From Candidatus Sumerlaeaceae bacterium (GTDB taxonomy: Bacteria > Sumerlaeota > Sumerlaeia > Sumerlaeales > Sumerlaeaceae): 64,000 nucleotides of DNA. Below the pieces are notes generated by a model, which did not search any database, was not told where the DNA came from, and saw only the letters and a list, made by a program, of their open reading frames with translations. The DNA lies in the NCBI GenBank assembly GCA_026418615.1, contig JAOAAY010000006.1, forward strand, positions 62,001 to 126,000, given 5' to 3'. Each line of letters opens with the position of its first letter. The first letter of the stretch is position 1. Shown here in pieces: positions 55,713-64,000 of this stretch. The position numbers and the translations under genes are program-made.

Positions 55713-56024
55713 ATGAGTCTCGATCACATACTGACCCCCCGGGCCTACCTGACGGTCTTTTTCATGTTGTTGGTGCTGACGGCCGTCACCGTTTATGTGG
55801 CCTTCATTGATTTTGGAGCGTGGAGCACGCCGGTAGCCATGGCTATCGCCATCATCAAGGCGACGCTCGTCCTTCTCTACTTCATGCATCTTCGGTACAG
55901 TGACGGGCTGACCTGGCTGGTGATCGTTTCGAGTTTCATCATGCTCGTGGCGCTGGTTCTCATTACGCTGGGTGATGTGTTTACCCGCACGATGACCACG
56001 GCGCCGCCAGCGCTCGGGATGTAG
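55713..56024 (+). CDS. coxD: Cytochrome c oxidase subunit IV (prokaryotic, CoxD/CyoD-like)
   Basis: ATG 55713, preceded by GGCTGGAGCCG, gives 103 residues with three membrane helices (LTVFFMLLVLTAVTVYVAFID, VAMAIAIIKATLVLLYFMHLRYSD, LTWLVIVSSFIMLVALVLITLGDV). The IKATLVLLYFMHL motif is typical of small subunit IV proteins that stabilise bacterial heme-copper oxidases. It is the last gene of the respiratory operon; surE begins 48 bases later and may share the transcript. Confidence 0.92.
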   Translation: MSLDHILTPRAYLTVFFMLLVLTAVTVYVAFIDFGAWSTPVAMAIAIIKATLVLLYFMHLRYSDGLTWLVIVSSFIMLVALVLITLGDVFTRTMTTAPPALGM

Positions 56025-56072
56025 GGTTGAGATGCGCCGCTCCGCTGGCGGCACTCGTGGCGGTATGACACG

Positions 56073-56975
56073 GTGAGAGTCCTGCTTTCCAACGACGACG
56101 GGGGGGATGCGCCGGGACTTGCGGCCCTCTACGACGCCGTGAGTCTGGTGGCCGAGACCACCGTAGTGGCTCCCGCCTCGGAGCGGAGCGCCGTGGGGCA
56201 TGCCATCAGCGTGTACAATAATATCACGCTTCAGACGCGCGAACGCGACGGGCGCGTGTGGGCCTACGCCATAGACGGCACGCCGGCCGATTGTGTGAAA
56301 ATGGCGCTGACGACCATCATGAAGGACGCGCCGCCCGACCTCGTGATCTCCGGCGTGAACCGCGGACAGAACACGGGCACAAGCATCCTGTACTCGGGCA
56401 CGGTGGCGGCCGCGCTGGAGGCCACGATGGCCGGGTTTCCGGCGATGGCCGTATCACTGGCGGTGCATGCGCCATTCATGGGAGACCCGGCCGGACTGGG
56501 TCTGCCGGCTGATTCGCGCCACCTCGCCCGAACGCCGGAAGAGTTCGCCTATGCGGCGCGGTTTGCGGCGCGGCTGGCGCAACTGGTTGCGAAGCGCGGC
56601 CTGCCCAAAGGCGTGCTGCTCAATGTGAATGTTCCCATGCTGCCGGCGGAGAAGATCGCCGGCGTAGCCATCAGCAAAATGGGCCATTCGGTTTTTGTGG
56701 ACGAGTTCAAGATCGTCGGCGAGACGGCCGGAGTCGTAGCCTACAAAAACATTGGCAACCAGTTGATTCATTCGGCTGAGGGCGACGATTGGGACGATCT
56801 TGTGCTGAGGCAGCGCAAGATCTCGATCACGCCGCTGCACTATGACCTGACGCACCACCATTTTCTGGAGGAACTGCGCGCGTGGTGGGCCGCGGAGGAG
56901 CAGGCGGGGCGCAAACTGGCTGAGTCGGTGGCAGAGGGGCTGTCGCGAGACCTCGGGGCTGAAGTGGTCGGCTGA
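56073..56975 (+). CDS. surE: 5'/3'-nucleotidase SurE
   Basis: GTG 56073 begins with RVLLSNDDGGDAPGLAALYDAV, the metal site of SurE (the Asp-Asp pair), followed by VVAPASERSAVGHAIS, TPADCVKMAL and DLVISGVNRGQNTG. The 300 residues exceed the usual 250-260 because of an inserted segment around residues 140-160 and a C-terminal helix. SurE dephosphorylates nucleoside monophosphates and helps stationary-phase survival. No ribosome site is obvious. Its usual neighbours pcm and rpoS are not here. Confidence 0.95.
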   Translation: MRVLLSNDDGGDAPGLAALYDAVSLVAETTVVAPASERSAVGHAISVYNNITLQTRERDGRVWAYAIDGTPADCVKMALTTIMKDAPPDLVISGVNRGQNTGTSILYSGTVAAALEATMAGFPAMAVSLAVHAPFMGDPAGLGLPADSRHLARTPEEFAYAARFAARLAQLVAKRGLPKGVLLNVNVPMLPAEKIAGVAISKMGHSVFVDEFKIVGETAGVVAYKNIGNQLIHSAEGDDWDDLVLRQRKISITPLHYDLTHHHFLEELRAWWAAEEQAGRKLAESVAEGLSRDLGAEVVG

Positions 56976-57043
56976 ACGGGCGCCGGCCCCGAACCTGATT
57001 AAAGGGTTTGCAAAACGGACGAGTGGCCGGCAGCCAATATGGC

Positions 57044-57835
57044 ATGATGGCTCGTTACGAAAATGCCGGATGCGGGTGTGCACTGCTGCTGGCAGTGTTG
57101 GTCTTAGCCAGTCTTGGGCAGGCCCTTGAGCGAAACGATTGGAGCGCTGTGACGGCTCTTGTCGTGCTGATTGGTGTCATTCTTGCGGCCGTGGGAGGTT
57201 CGAGGTGGTTGTCACGCCGCCGGCTGAATGCTTGGTTGGAGACCGCACCGGCCCGCCTCGCGGCCGAACTGCCGGAGGGAGAATCTGTCGAATGGTGCGG
57301 GGTAGCGCTGCTGCATCGCCCATCGCCTAAAGGCGGGTCGGTCAGCCATGCTGTTGTTGGGATCTCGCAAAGTTGCCTTGTTGTGCTGAGCGTTGATGCG
57401 TACGGGTCGAATGAATATGTGTCGGTTCACCATGCCGAGGGAGTGGTTTCCTGGAAGAGGGAGGGTGCGGGCGAGGGAATGGTCGTGACGGTGGACTTAG
57501 CCGGAGGCCGGACGGAGGCTCTCGCCATGAAGCGTGAGGATGCCGTCGAATTCACCAAGCAGTTGTCGCTCTTGCGCGACCGTGCCAACCGCCGGGCGGA
57601 GAGGGTGCCAACAGAAAGGCTGGCCGAGGAATTGGCCGAGTTGCAGGAACTGGTCAAACGAGGCGTGTTGACCGCCGAGGACTGGGAGACGGCCAAGCGA
57701 AACCTGCTGGGTGCGCCGCGCGACCGTGTGGCGGAGTGTGCCGCGTCGCTCGAACAGTTGCACGCCCTGATGAAGCGCGGCGTGCTGAGCGAGGCCGAGT
57801 TCAATATGAAGAAATGGGATTTGCTGAGCCGCTGA
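57044..57835 (+). CDS. Membrane protein with two C-terminal SHOCT motifs
   Basis: ATG 57044 is chosen (a second ATG follows directly); the track TTG has no ribosome site either. Two membrane helices (about 10-32 and 40-56) precede a PH-like beta-domain (VVGISQSCLVVLSVDAYGSNEYVSVHHAEGVVSWK). At the end are two tandem SHOCT-type segments, LQELVKRGVLTAEDWETAKRNLL and LHALMKRGVLSEAEFNMKKWDLL. SHOCT segments mediate oligomerisation in many unrelated proteins. The function is unknown; it is cytoplasm-facing and stands between surE and the TolB-like gene. Confidence 0.75.
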   Translation: MMARYENAGCGCALLLAVLVLASLGQALERNDWSAVTALVVLIGVILAAVGGSRWLSRRRLNAWLETAPARLAAELPEGESVEWCGVALLHRPSPKGGSVSHAVVGISQSCLVVLSVDAYGSNEYVSVHHAEGVVSWKREGAGEGMVVTVDLAGGRTEALAMKREDAVEFTKQLSLLRDRANRRAERVPTERLAEELAELQELVKRGVLTAEDWETAKRNLLGAPRDRVAECAASLEQLHALMKRGVLSEAEFNMKKWDLLSR

Positions 57836-57943
57836 CACGCCGGGCGGTGCATAGCACAGCGTGTAGCAGCGTATTTCTGGCACAGATGCCCCGAGACGGG
57901 CTTGTGTGGCAGGCTGATTGTTCCGGTTGGGAGTGCAGAAGAG

Positions 57944-59290
57944 ATGCTGTTGATGCCGTGGTTACGGATTGCCGCCTTTGTGGGCGTATTGTGCCTGATT
58001 GCGCCGGCAAGTGTTGATGCGCAGTCGGCTGAGGGGAGCGCGGGAAAACCGGCGGGCGCGAGCCGCGGGGGCAGCGGTTCCCAGAGTCTGGGCGCTGTGC
58101 GTCCGAGCAATCTGGTCCTGCCGCAATTGGGAATCTCCTCGTTTACAGGCGACGGCCATGCAGCCGGGATGGCTGAGGTCATCCAAAATGATCTGGCGCT
58201 GGCGGATGTGGCGGTGCGTCCGGCTGACAAGGCTGCTGCTGCTGCCGCCGCTGAGGCGGATCGGCGTGCGGGCAGCGTCCAGTTTGACGGTTGGACGGCG
58301 GCTGGCGTTTCGTATGTGGTGCGCGGCAGCGTGTCGGGCGGCGAAGCGCGCCTGGAACTCTACGATGTGGTGACAAAACAGCGCCTGCTGGGGCAGGCCT
58401 ACTCGGGCGCCCAAGTTCGCGATGCGCGGCGCCTTGCGCACCGCATGGCCGACGATGTGATGACCGCGCTGACGCAAGCGCCGGGTATTTTCTCGACCCG
58501 CATTGCCTTTCTCGTGGACCGTGGCCCTTCGCGCAAGGAGGTCAGTGTCATGGACGCCGACGGCGCGGGGGTGCGGCAGTTGACAAACGAGTCTGCGCTG
58601 GTGGCCGCGCCGGCTTGGGGGTTGAATGGCACAGAAATTTATTATACATCCTACCGTGACAACAACCCCGATCTCTACGGCATCACACTCGACGGGCGGC
58701 GGTTTGAGATCAGTCGGCGTCCCGGGTTGAACACATCGCCATCGTGGTGCGAGGCACTGGGGCGGATTGCCGTTTCACTCTCCAAGGATGGCAATTCGGA
58801 AATTTACACGATGTCGAGGGACGGCCGGGATCTGGCGCGACTGACGAATTCTCCGGATGCGGACACGGCGCCGGCGTGGAGTCCCGACGGGTCGCGGATT
58901 GCATTCACCTCCGACCGCGGAGGTCAGCCGCAGATCTACATCATGGATGCAAGCGGTGGGCCGGCCCGGCTTGTCAGCCACGGCGGCTATTGCGACTCGG
59001 CGGCTTGGAGTCCCGATGGCCGCCGGCTGGCCTATGTGGCCCGGGAACAGGGCGAGTTCAATATTTATGTGGTTGATCTCGCGTCAGGCGGTCCTGCCGT
59101 CCAGATGACCCGGGGTCAGCGCGACAACCGGGATCCTTCGTGGGGGCCAAGTTCGAAACATCTCGTTTTCAGTTCCAATCGCAGCGGACGCCATGAGATT
59201 TACATGATGAACACCGACACACGGGCGGCCAAGCCACTGACGCGCTCGGGCGGTGCGACCTCGCCGGTTTGGGGTCCGCCGATGCGCTGA
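57944..59290 (+). CDS. tolB: TolB-like periplasmic beta-propeller protein
   Basis: ATG 57944 starts a signal peptide (WLRIAAFVGVLCLIAPASVDAQ) in a 448-residue protein. A TolB N-terminal domain (about 60-180) is followed by a six-bladed propeller with the WSPDG repeats (TAPAWSPDGSRIAFTSDRGG, DSAAWSPDGRRLAYVAREQG, NRDPSWGPSSKHLVFSSNRSG). TolB belongs to the Tol-Pal envelope system, but no pal, tolA, tolQ or tolR is adjacent, so the assignment to that system rests only on architecture. Confidence 0.85.
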   Translation: MLLMPWLRIAAFVGVLCLIAPASVDAQSAEGSAGKPAGASRGGSGSQSLGAVRPSNLVLPQLGISSFTGDGHAAGMAEVIQNDLALADVAVRPADKAAAAAAAEADRRAGSVQFDGWTAAGVSYVVRGSVSGGEARLELYDVVTKQRLLGQAYSGAQVRDARRLAHRMADDVMTALTQAPGIFSTRIAFLVDRGPSRKEVSVMDADGAGVRQLTNESALVAAPAWGLNGTEIYYTSYRDNNPDLYGITLDGRRFEISRRPGLNTSPSWCEALGRIAVSLSKDGNSEIYTMSRDGRDLARLTNSPDADTAPAWSPDGSRIAFTSDRGGQPQIYIMDASGGPARLVSHGGYCDSAAWSPDGRRLAYVAREQGEFNIYVVDLASGGPAVQMTRGQRDNRDPSWGPSSKHLVFSSNRSGRHEIYMMNTDTRAAKPLTRSGGATSPVWGPPMR

Positions 59291-59346
59291 ACAAGGCTTG
59301 CATGGTGCGGCGGCGCCGTGCATCCACACGCGGCGAAAGCGAGGGC

Positions 59347-60069
59347 ATGGTGACCGAGCAACTGATTCAGTATATCGAATGGGCCGCCGCGCAGGCACCT
59401 GCGTGGGGTTTTGTGATCATCTTTGTTCTGATGACCATCGAGAGTTCGTTCATCCCGTTTCCCAGCGAGGTTGTCATGATCCCCGCCGGGTTTCTGGCGG
59501 CTCGCGGCGACCTGACTTTCGGCCACGGGGGCTTGGACGCCTCGGTTGCGGTTGCGGCGGGGGTGCTGGGATCGCTGGCGGGGGCGTATGTCAATTATTT
59601 TCTATTTTTATGGCTTGGAAGACCTTTCCTTTACAAATACGGCCGATACTTCTTCCTGCCGCCGCCGACGGTTCGCCGCGCCGAAGAGATCTTTCTGGAA
59701 TATGGCCCCGGCACGACCTTCGTCTGCCGCCTGCTGCCGGCCATCCGTCAGTTGATTTCCATCCCGGCCGGCCTGTCGCGGATGCCCTTGGGCATCTTCA
59801 CCCTTTGCACCGGACTGGGTGCGGGAATCTGGGTGGTCATCCTGACGGGTATCGGCTATTATTTTGGCGTAAAAACAGCGGACATGTCGTATGCCGACCT
59901 GGTGCACCGCGGCAAAGACATCCTGCACGAAAACCTTGTCTGGATCATCCTCGGATGTGCGGCGTTTTTTGCGGCTTATGTGTATGTGCATAAGGCGGTG
60001 ATGCATGGTAAAGCGCCGTCCGCGGCCGGAGAGACCGACGCCGGTATCCGGACGCCGCCTGATTGCTGA
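59347..60069 (+). CDS. DedA family membrane protein (SNARE-associated / VTT domain)
   Basis: ATG 59347 (MVTEQLIQYIEW, 240 residues) is preferred to the upstream start at 59302, which would add an arginine-rich stretch. The VTT features are present: ESSFIPFPSEVVMIPAGFLA, a GSLAGAYVNYFLFLWLGRPF segment, FVCRLLPAIRQLISIPAGLSRM and GAGIWVVILTGIGYYFG. Such proteins move or flip lipids, including undecaprenyl phosphate or phosphatidylethanolamine, across the membrane and support proton-motive-force homeostasis. The substrate here is not determined. Confidence 0.92.
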   Translation: MVTEQLIQYIEWAAAQAPAWGFVIIFVLMTIESSFIPFPSEVVMIPAGFLAARGDLTFGHGGLDASVAVAAGVLGSLAGAYVNYFLFLWLGRPFLYKYGRYFFLPPPTVRRAEEIFLEYGPGTTFVCRLLPAIRQLISIPAGLSRMPLGIFTLCTGLGAGIWVVILTGIGYYFGVKTADMSYADLVHRGKDILHENLVWIILGCAAFFAAYVYVHKAVMHGKAPSAAGETDAGIRTPPDC

Positions 60070-60113
60070 GTTTCTCTTTACGGCCCTGCCCTTTTGCGAA
60101 TACGCTGAGTGCA

Positions 60114-61817
60114 ATGGCTCGTCTGATCATTGATAGCGGTGCCGAGGCCGGCATGGTATTTCCTATCCGGGAGCCGACTGTCGCCATCGGCCGCGCCTCG
60201 ACCTGCACGGTGCAAGTGCTCGACCGTCGCGTCAGCCGCCGCCACGCCACCGTCTTTCGGGAGGGCGGGATCTATTACATCGAGGACCTTGGCAGCAAGA
60301 ACGGGCTGCTGCTCAACGGCGAGTTGATTTCGAACAGGCGCGTTCCGTTGAACAACGGCGACCACATTGTTGTGGGCGACACGACGCTGATCTTCGAGCG
60401 GGAGCCGGAGGGCCCTCCGGGCGCATCAGACGCGGCCGCGACGGACGGCCGTGCATCCTCGACGGGCTCCGGTTCGGTGAAACTGGCCGAGGATCACCCG
60501 GCGGTCATGCAGGAGGAGATCAAGGCGGATTCGGGATCGCTGGACGCCGTGACGCCAATCATGCGGGAGGGCCTTCGCGACCCGTTTGAACGTCTGAAAA
60601 TCCTTTACCGGGTCAGCGATGCGGTTCGCATGATCCTCGACACGCGCCAGTTGCTCGAGCGCATCATGGACTTTATCTGGGAGGCTCTGAGTCCGACGCG
60701 CGGGGTCATTCTTCTGCGCGGCGTGGAGACAACGGACCTCGAGCCGGTCGTCATCCGCTCGCAGGAGACCCGGCCGGACGACATCGTCATCAGCACAGGC
60801 GTCGTGGACCGGTGTCTTCGGGATCGGGTCACCGTACTTGTCACGGACGCTCCGACGGACCGGCGTTTCGCGGACAACGAGAGCGTGGTGGCGGGGCGTA
60901 TCCGGTCGGCCATTTGCGCGCCGCTCATCCATAAGGACGAGGTGCTGGGGGTCATCTATATTGATGCCCAAGGCGGCGTGGGCGTGCGTTACACGAACGA
61001 CGAAATGGAGTTGCTGAGCGGCATTGCGAACCAGGCGGCCATCGCCATCCAGAACGCCCGCCTGTACCGCGAGGCCATTCAGCGCCAGCGGTTGGAGAAG
61101 GAACTGGAGATCGCACGCTCCATCCAGATGAACCTGCTGCCGACCACTTATCCGGCGCTGCCGGGGCTTTCTCTGAGTGCGATGAGTTTGCCGGCGCGGC
61201 AGGTGGGCGGTGACTATTATGATTTTCTGCCGCTGTCAGACGGTCGTCTGGCGCTGGTGGCGGCGGATGTCAGCGGCAAGGGCGTACCGGCTGCCATGCT
61301 GACGGCATCGGTGCGGGCCTCGGTTCACATGGAAATGCAGCGGCCGCAGGGGGGGCCGCTGGCCGAGGTGGTCTCCGCTGTGAACCGGTGGGCGTGCCGT
61401 ACGGCCAGCGCGGGCATCTTTGTGACGCTGTTCATCGGCGTATTCGACCCGGAGCGCCGGCTCATCGAGTATGTGAACGCGGGGCACTGCTTCCCCCTGC
61501 TGTTTCACGCGGACGCAACTTATGCGGCGCTGGAAACGGGCGGTCCGGTGCTGGCGGTCGAGGAGACAGCGCAGTATGAATCCGGCTTGGCCGATGTCGC
61601 CGAGGGTGACACACTTATCATTTACACGGACGGCGTGGTGGACACTCTGGCTCCGACGCAGGAACTGTTTGGGTTCGAGCGTTTTGTGGATGTGATTCGC
61701 CGCAACCTTGGGCGCGATGCGCAGGGGGTGCGCGATGCCGTGCACGAAGCCACTGAGGCGTTCCGGGCGGGTCACGAACCTTTCGACGATTTCACCCTGA
61801 TCGTTGCACGGTTCTGA
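60114..61817 (+). CDS. FHA-GAF-PP2C (RsbU/SpoIIE-type) serine/threonine phosphatase
   Basis: ATG 60114 gives 567 residues. An FHA domain (about 1-95; PTVAIGRAST, RRVSRRHATVFREG, GSKNGLLLNGE) is followed by a GAF domain (about 185-335) and a PP2C-like SpoIIE phosphatase domain (about 350-567) with the metal motifs GGDYYDFLPLSDGRLALVAADVSGKG, NAGHCFPLL, IIYTDGVVDTL and PFDDFTLIVARF. Such proteins release anti-sigma-factor antagonists from phosphorylation. The FHA part would recruit it to phosphothreonine proteins. No partner anti-sigma gene is adjacent. Confidence 0.93.
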   Translation: MARLIIDSGAEAGMVFPIREPTVAIGRASTCTVQVLDRRVSRRHATVFREGGIYYIEDLGSKNGLLLNGELISNRRVPLNNGDHIVVGDTTLIFEREPEGPPGASDAAATDGRASSTGSGSVKLAEDHPAVMQEEIKADSGSLDAVTPIMREGLRDPFERLKILYRVSDAVRMILDTRQLLERIMDFIWEALSPTRGVILLRGVETTDLEPVVIRSQETRPDDIVISTGVVDRCLRDRVTVLVTDAPTDRRFADNESVVAGRIRSAICAPLIHKDEVLGVIYIDAQGGVGVRYTNDEMELLSGIANQAAIAIQNARLYREAIQRQRLEKELEIARSIQMNLLPTTYPALPGLSLSAMSLPARQVGGDYYDFLPLSDGRLALVAADVSGKGVPAAMLTASVRASVHMEMQRPQGGPLAEVVSAVNRWACRTASAGIFVTLFIGVFDPERRLIEYVNAGHCFPLLFHADATYAALETGGPVLAVEETAQYESGLADVAEGDTLIIYTDGVVDTLAPTQELFGFERFVDVIRRNLGRDAQGVRDAVHEATEAFRAGHEPFDDFTLIVARF

Positions 61818-61926
61818 CAGGCGACGGCTGTGCCTTTCACCTTGATTGGCGAAGGGGCAGGCGGTGACTGTGCAGGTGCGTGCGGCCCCTGAGTGAGGGC
61901 CGTCCCGACGAAGGAGGCATTGAGCC

Positions 61927-63684
61927 ATGAGGCAGTCCATCTCCCGTCCCGCAACGGCGTTATGCACCGCGATCCTGATGTTTCTTGCTCCGGCATGGTC
62001 ACCGGTCGAGGCCCGCGTGGCCAATCCGGACCTCATCCCCACCAACTGTGTCTATGTGTTATCTGTACCGGATACTGCGTCGTGCTGGACTGCCATCAAA
62101 GGCAATGCGGGATACGAATCGCTCTGGAAACTGCTGCAACAGCCTCAATTCGCGGCCCAAGTGGATGAGGTGCAGCGGCAGTTGAAGGATGTCGAGTCAG
62201 GCCTGGGGTTCGGGCTGGATCCGGATTCGCTATCGAAAGTCGTGAGCGCCCTCGATGTCTTCATTGAACCGGGCAAAACGCCGGGCGAAGTGAACGGTGC
62301 ATTGGTGCTCAAGGTCGCCGATCGCGGCCGGCTCGACAAATTGGTCATGCTGATCGAGAAAGCAGCCGAGCGAGCACTGACTCCTGATGATAAGGCCTCC
62401 ACCGGCAGCAAAGAGTCCGTGCCGACGACGACGAGTGTGGTGACGCGCAGGGACCGCAACGGTTTGATTGTGACCGAGTTCAACCTTGGGGGTGCGCAGC
62501 CTGTGTTCAGCGCTTCGCAGGACGACTTATTTATCGTTGCCAATTCCGAAGCGGTTGTTTTGGGGGCACTCCAGCGGGTCAAGACGCCGGGAAAAGGTTT
62601 CGGGGCACGCTCCGATTATGAGGCTGTATCGGCCAAGATTGGTGCCGAAGGGCACATTTATGTCTATGCTGACCAGCAAGCGGCGTTTAGTGCGGCCGGT
62701 CCAGTGCCCGAGCCGATGGAGCGCGCTCAGGCGATGATGCGCCAGATGTTCCCCCTGGGCCTGAGCGGAACCGCCGTAACCTTCAGTCCCGCGGCAGTGT
62801 CTTACCGCAGTTGTACGAGGCTGACCGGTGAGGGTTCGGCCGGCTGGGTATCATTGGGCTCAAAATTCCCGGCCAATAAACCCATGGGGATTGTCGCCTA
62901 CGCCCCGGCAGACACTTGCCTGGTGGCCGCTGCAAGCCTGCTGGATGCGCGTGGAATTCTGAGCGGCGTGCGCACCTTGGCCGAAAACTTTGGGGTTGTG
63001 GACCTCGATGCGCAATTGGCGGCAGCGGAAAAGACTCTCGGATTTTCGATCACAAAGGACCTTGTGCCTGCTCTCGGAAACGAGGTTGCACTGATTGTGA
63101 ATTCCATTCGCATGTCCGGCGGAATTCCGCAGGTGGATGCCGCGTTGGCGGTGAGTGTCGCCGACGACCAGCGCATGAAAACCGTCCTTCTTGCGCTTGA
63201 AAAGGCTTTGGAAGCGCAGTTGGCTTCCAGCCCCTTCGTGAAGGCGGCCAACCCGGATGGGCGGAAGTCCATGTCGCTAAAAACCATGACAGACGGGCCG
63301 CTGACCATCCGCTACGCGGAGTTGCCGTTTGGTCCCGGCTTCACACCCTGCTATGCGTTCGACGAGAACTACCTTCTCCTGGCCACCAGCACCGATTCGC
63401 TCAAGCGCCTGATCTCCGTGAAGAGTTCCGGTTCCGGAATTCCTGCGTCGGATGCGGTCCGGGCGTTGGCGCCTCGGATCAGCACCAGCGCCCACATGTT
63501 CCAATATATGAATCTTGGCCAAGTGGTTGATGCGGCGCTTGGACTGGCCGAGACCTCCGGAGCGAATCTGGGCGAGGCGAAGGCGCTGGTTTCCGGCCTG
63601 AAGGTGCTGGACACGGCGGTGTCGAGCGGGTCGGTCGGCGAGGACGGAATCGTCTCAGAAGGCATCATTACCCTCAAACGGTGA
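61927..63684 (+). CDS. Exported protein of unknown function (DUF3352-like)
   Basis: ATG 61927 follows GAAGGAGG at a good distance. A signal peptide (MRQSISRPATALCTAILMFLAPAWSPVEA) is followed by about 555 residues. These begin VANPDLIPTNCVYVLSVPDTASCW and recur in helix-strand segments with WKLLQQPQF and DKLVMLIEKAAERAL, resembling DUF3352 proteins, which are predicted periplasmic or surface proteins without known activity. The second half (SITKDLVPALGNEVALIVNSI, TIRYAELPFGPGF) repeats the theme. The stop overlaps the hemC start (GTGA). Confidence 0.7.
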   Translation: MRQSISRPATALCTAILMFLAPAWSPVEARVANPDLIPTNCVYVLSVPDTASCWTAIKGNAGYESLWKLLQQPQFAAQVDEVQRQLKDVESGLGFGLDPDSLSKVVSALDVFIEPGKTPGEVNGALVLKVADRGRLDKLVMLIEKAAERALTPDDKASTGSKESVPTTTSVVTRRDRNGLIVTEFNLGGAQPVFSASQDDLFIVANSEAVVLGALQRVKTPGKGFGARSDYEAVSAKIGAEGHIYVYADQQAAFSAAGPVPEPMERAQAMMRQMFPLGLSGTAVTFSPAAVSYRSCTRLTGEGSAGWVSLGSKFPANKPMGIVAYAPADTCLVAAASLLDARGILSGVRTLAENFGVVDLDAQLAAAEKTLGFSITKDLVPALGNEVALIVNSIRMSGGIPQVDAALAVSVADDQRMKTVLLALEKALEAQLASSPFVKAANPDGRKSMSLKTMTDGPLTIRYAELPFGPGFTPCYAFDENYLLLATSTDSLKRLISVKSSGSGIPASDAVRALAPRISTSAHMFQYMNLGQVVDAALGLAETSGANLGEAKALVSGLKVLDTAVSSGSVGEDGIVSEGIITLKR

Positions 63685-64000
63685 CGCATCCCCGGCCATG
63701 GGGCGCTCAGACGCCTGCGGTCGTTCGTCTTGCCACGCGCGGCAGCGCATTAGCGATGGCGCAGACGCGGTTGGTGGCGGACGCTATCGCTCGTGCTGTG
63801 CCCCAATGCCGGGTGGAGGTTGTTGTCGTCCGCACGACCGGCGACCGCATCGTGGACCGCCCGCTGCGTTCGTTCGGCGACAAGGCGGTCTTCGTTCGGG
63901 AGATCGAGGACGTCGTGCGAAGCGGGGCTGCGGATGCCGGCGTTCACAGCGCCAAGGATTTGCCTATTCATCTTGGCGGCGGGCTGGCCCTCGGCGCGGT
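63681..64000 (+). CDS. hemC: Porphobilinogen deaminase (hydroxymethylbilane synthase), N-terminal part, cut by window edge
   Basis: This frame is not in the ORF track because it runs past base 64000. It starts with GTG 63681, overlapping the TGA of the upstream gene. It reads VVRLATRGSALAMAQTRLVA near the start, then VVVVRTTGDRI, GDKAVFVREIEDVVRSGAADAGVHSAKDLP, which is the HemC signature with the active-site Lys/Asp region. The enzyme joins four porphobilinogens on the way to heme, as required by the cytochromes of the operon upstream. A leader of about 12 residues precedes the conserved start. Confidence 0.93.
   Translation, partial: MTHPRPWGAQTPAVVRLATRGSALAMAQTRLVADAIARAVPQCRVEVVVVRTTGDRIVDRPLRSFGDKAVFVREIEDVVRSGAADAGVHSAKDLPIHLGGGLALGA

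Overview
The window is ordinary chromosome from a GC-rich, aerobically respiring bacterium with a Gram-negative-type envelope (lipoprotein signals, TolB, many exported proteins). No rRNA, tRNA, CRISPR array or intact transposase was seen. The gene content (alternative complex III with a caa3-type oxidase, a DUF4912 protein with a lysine/alanine-rich tail, prepilin-like leaders, FHA signalling proteins, GH130) fits an uncultured phylum such as Sumerlaeota or Hydrogenedentota. That placement is inference; no marker here fixes it.

Layout. 1-10.5 kb is the accessory-looking part: a 5'-truncated secreted LamG-like protein, a gene-poor stretch with a prepilin-like fragment, the hsp20-lon proteostasis pair, an inverted cluster of short REP-like repeats, a membrane protein with a signal-peptidase-like domain that lacks the catalytic lysine, and a compact lysis-like cassette (chitosanase-fold endolysin, holin-like protein, small lipoprotein) running into a convergent beta-helix/TPR gene. 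10.7-25.7 kb holds housekeeping and signalling genes: phoH and a 7TM-HD phosphohydrolase, a bcp peroxiredoxin, the DUF4912 protein, a catalytic/non-catalytic M16 peptidase pair, a redoxin, a GH130 phosphorylase, uvrB, an FHA-GGDEF cyclase and a methyltransferase.

24-34.4 kb is one long minus-strand gene string: tlyA, nadK, a large TPR protein, a small membrane protein, aroA, rhomboid, CtpA-type protease and the methyltransferase, with several 4-base stop/start overlaps. 34.5-38.4 kb has HU, a TerB-like protein, pdxA, rplS and a polysaccharide deacetylase. 38.4-43.3 kb is a second minus-strand string: serS, def, a family 2 glycosyltransferase, yraN and an ABC exporter.

43.6-56.0 kb is the centrepiece, a complete respiratory operon: actA-actF (alternative complex III, quinol oxidation), a small membrane protein, a SCO copper chaperone, then coxB (with fused cytochrome c), coxA, coxC and coxD. 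Electrons would run quinol to ActB/ActA/ActE hemes, to the CoxB heme and CuA, to the A2-type heme-copper centre and oxygen. Downstream, all on the plus strand, lie surE, a SHOCT-repeat membrane protein, a TolB-like propeller, a DedA protein, an FHA-GAF-PP2C phosphatase, a secreted protein of unknown function and the start of hemC, which runs off the right edge.
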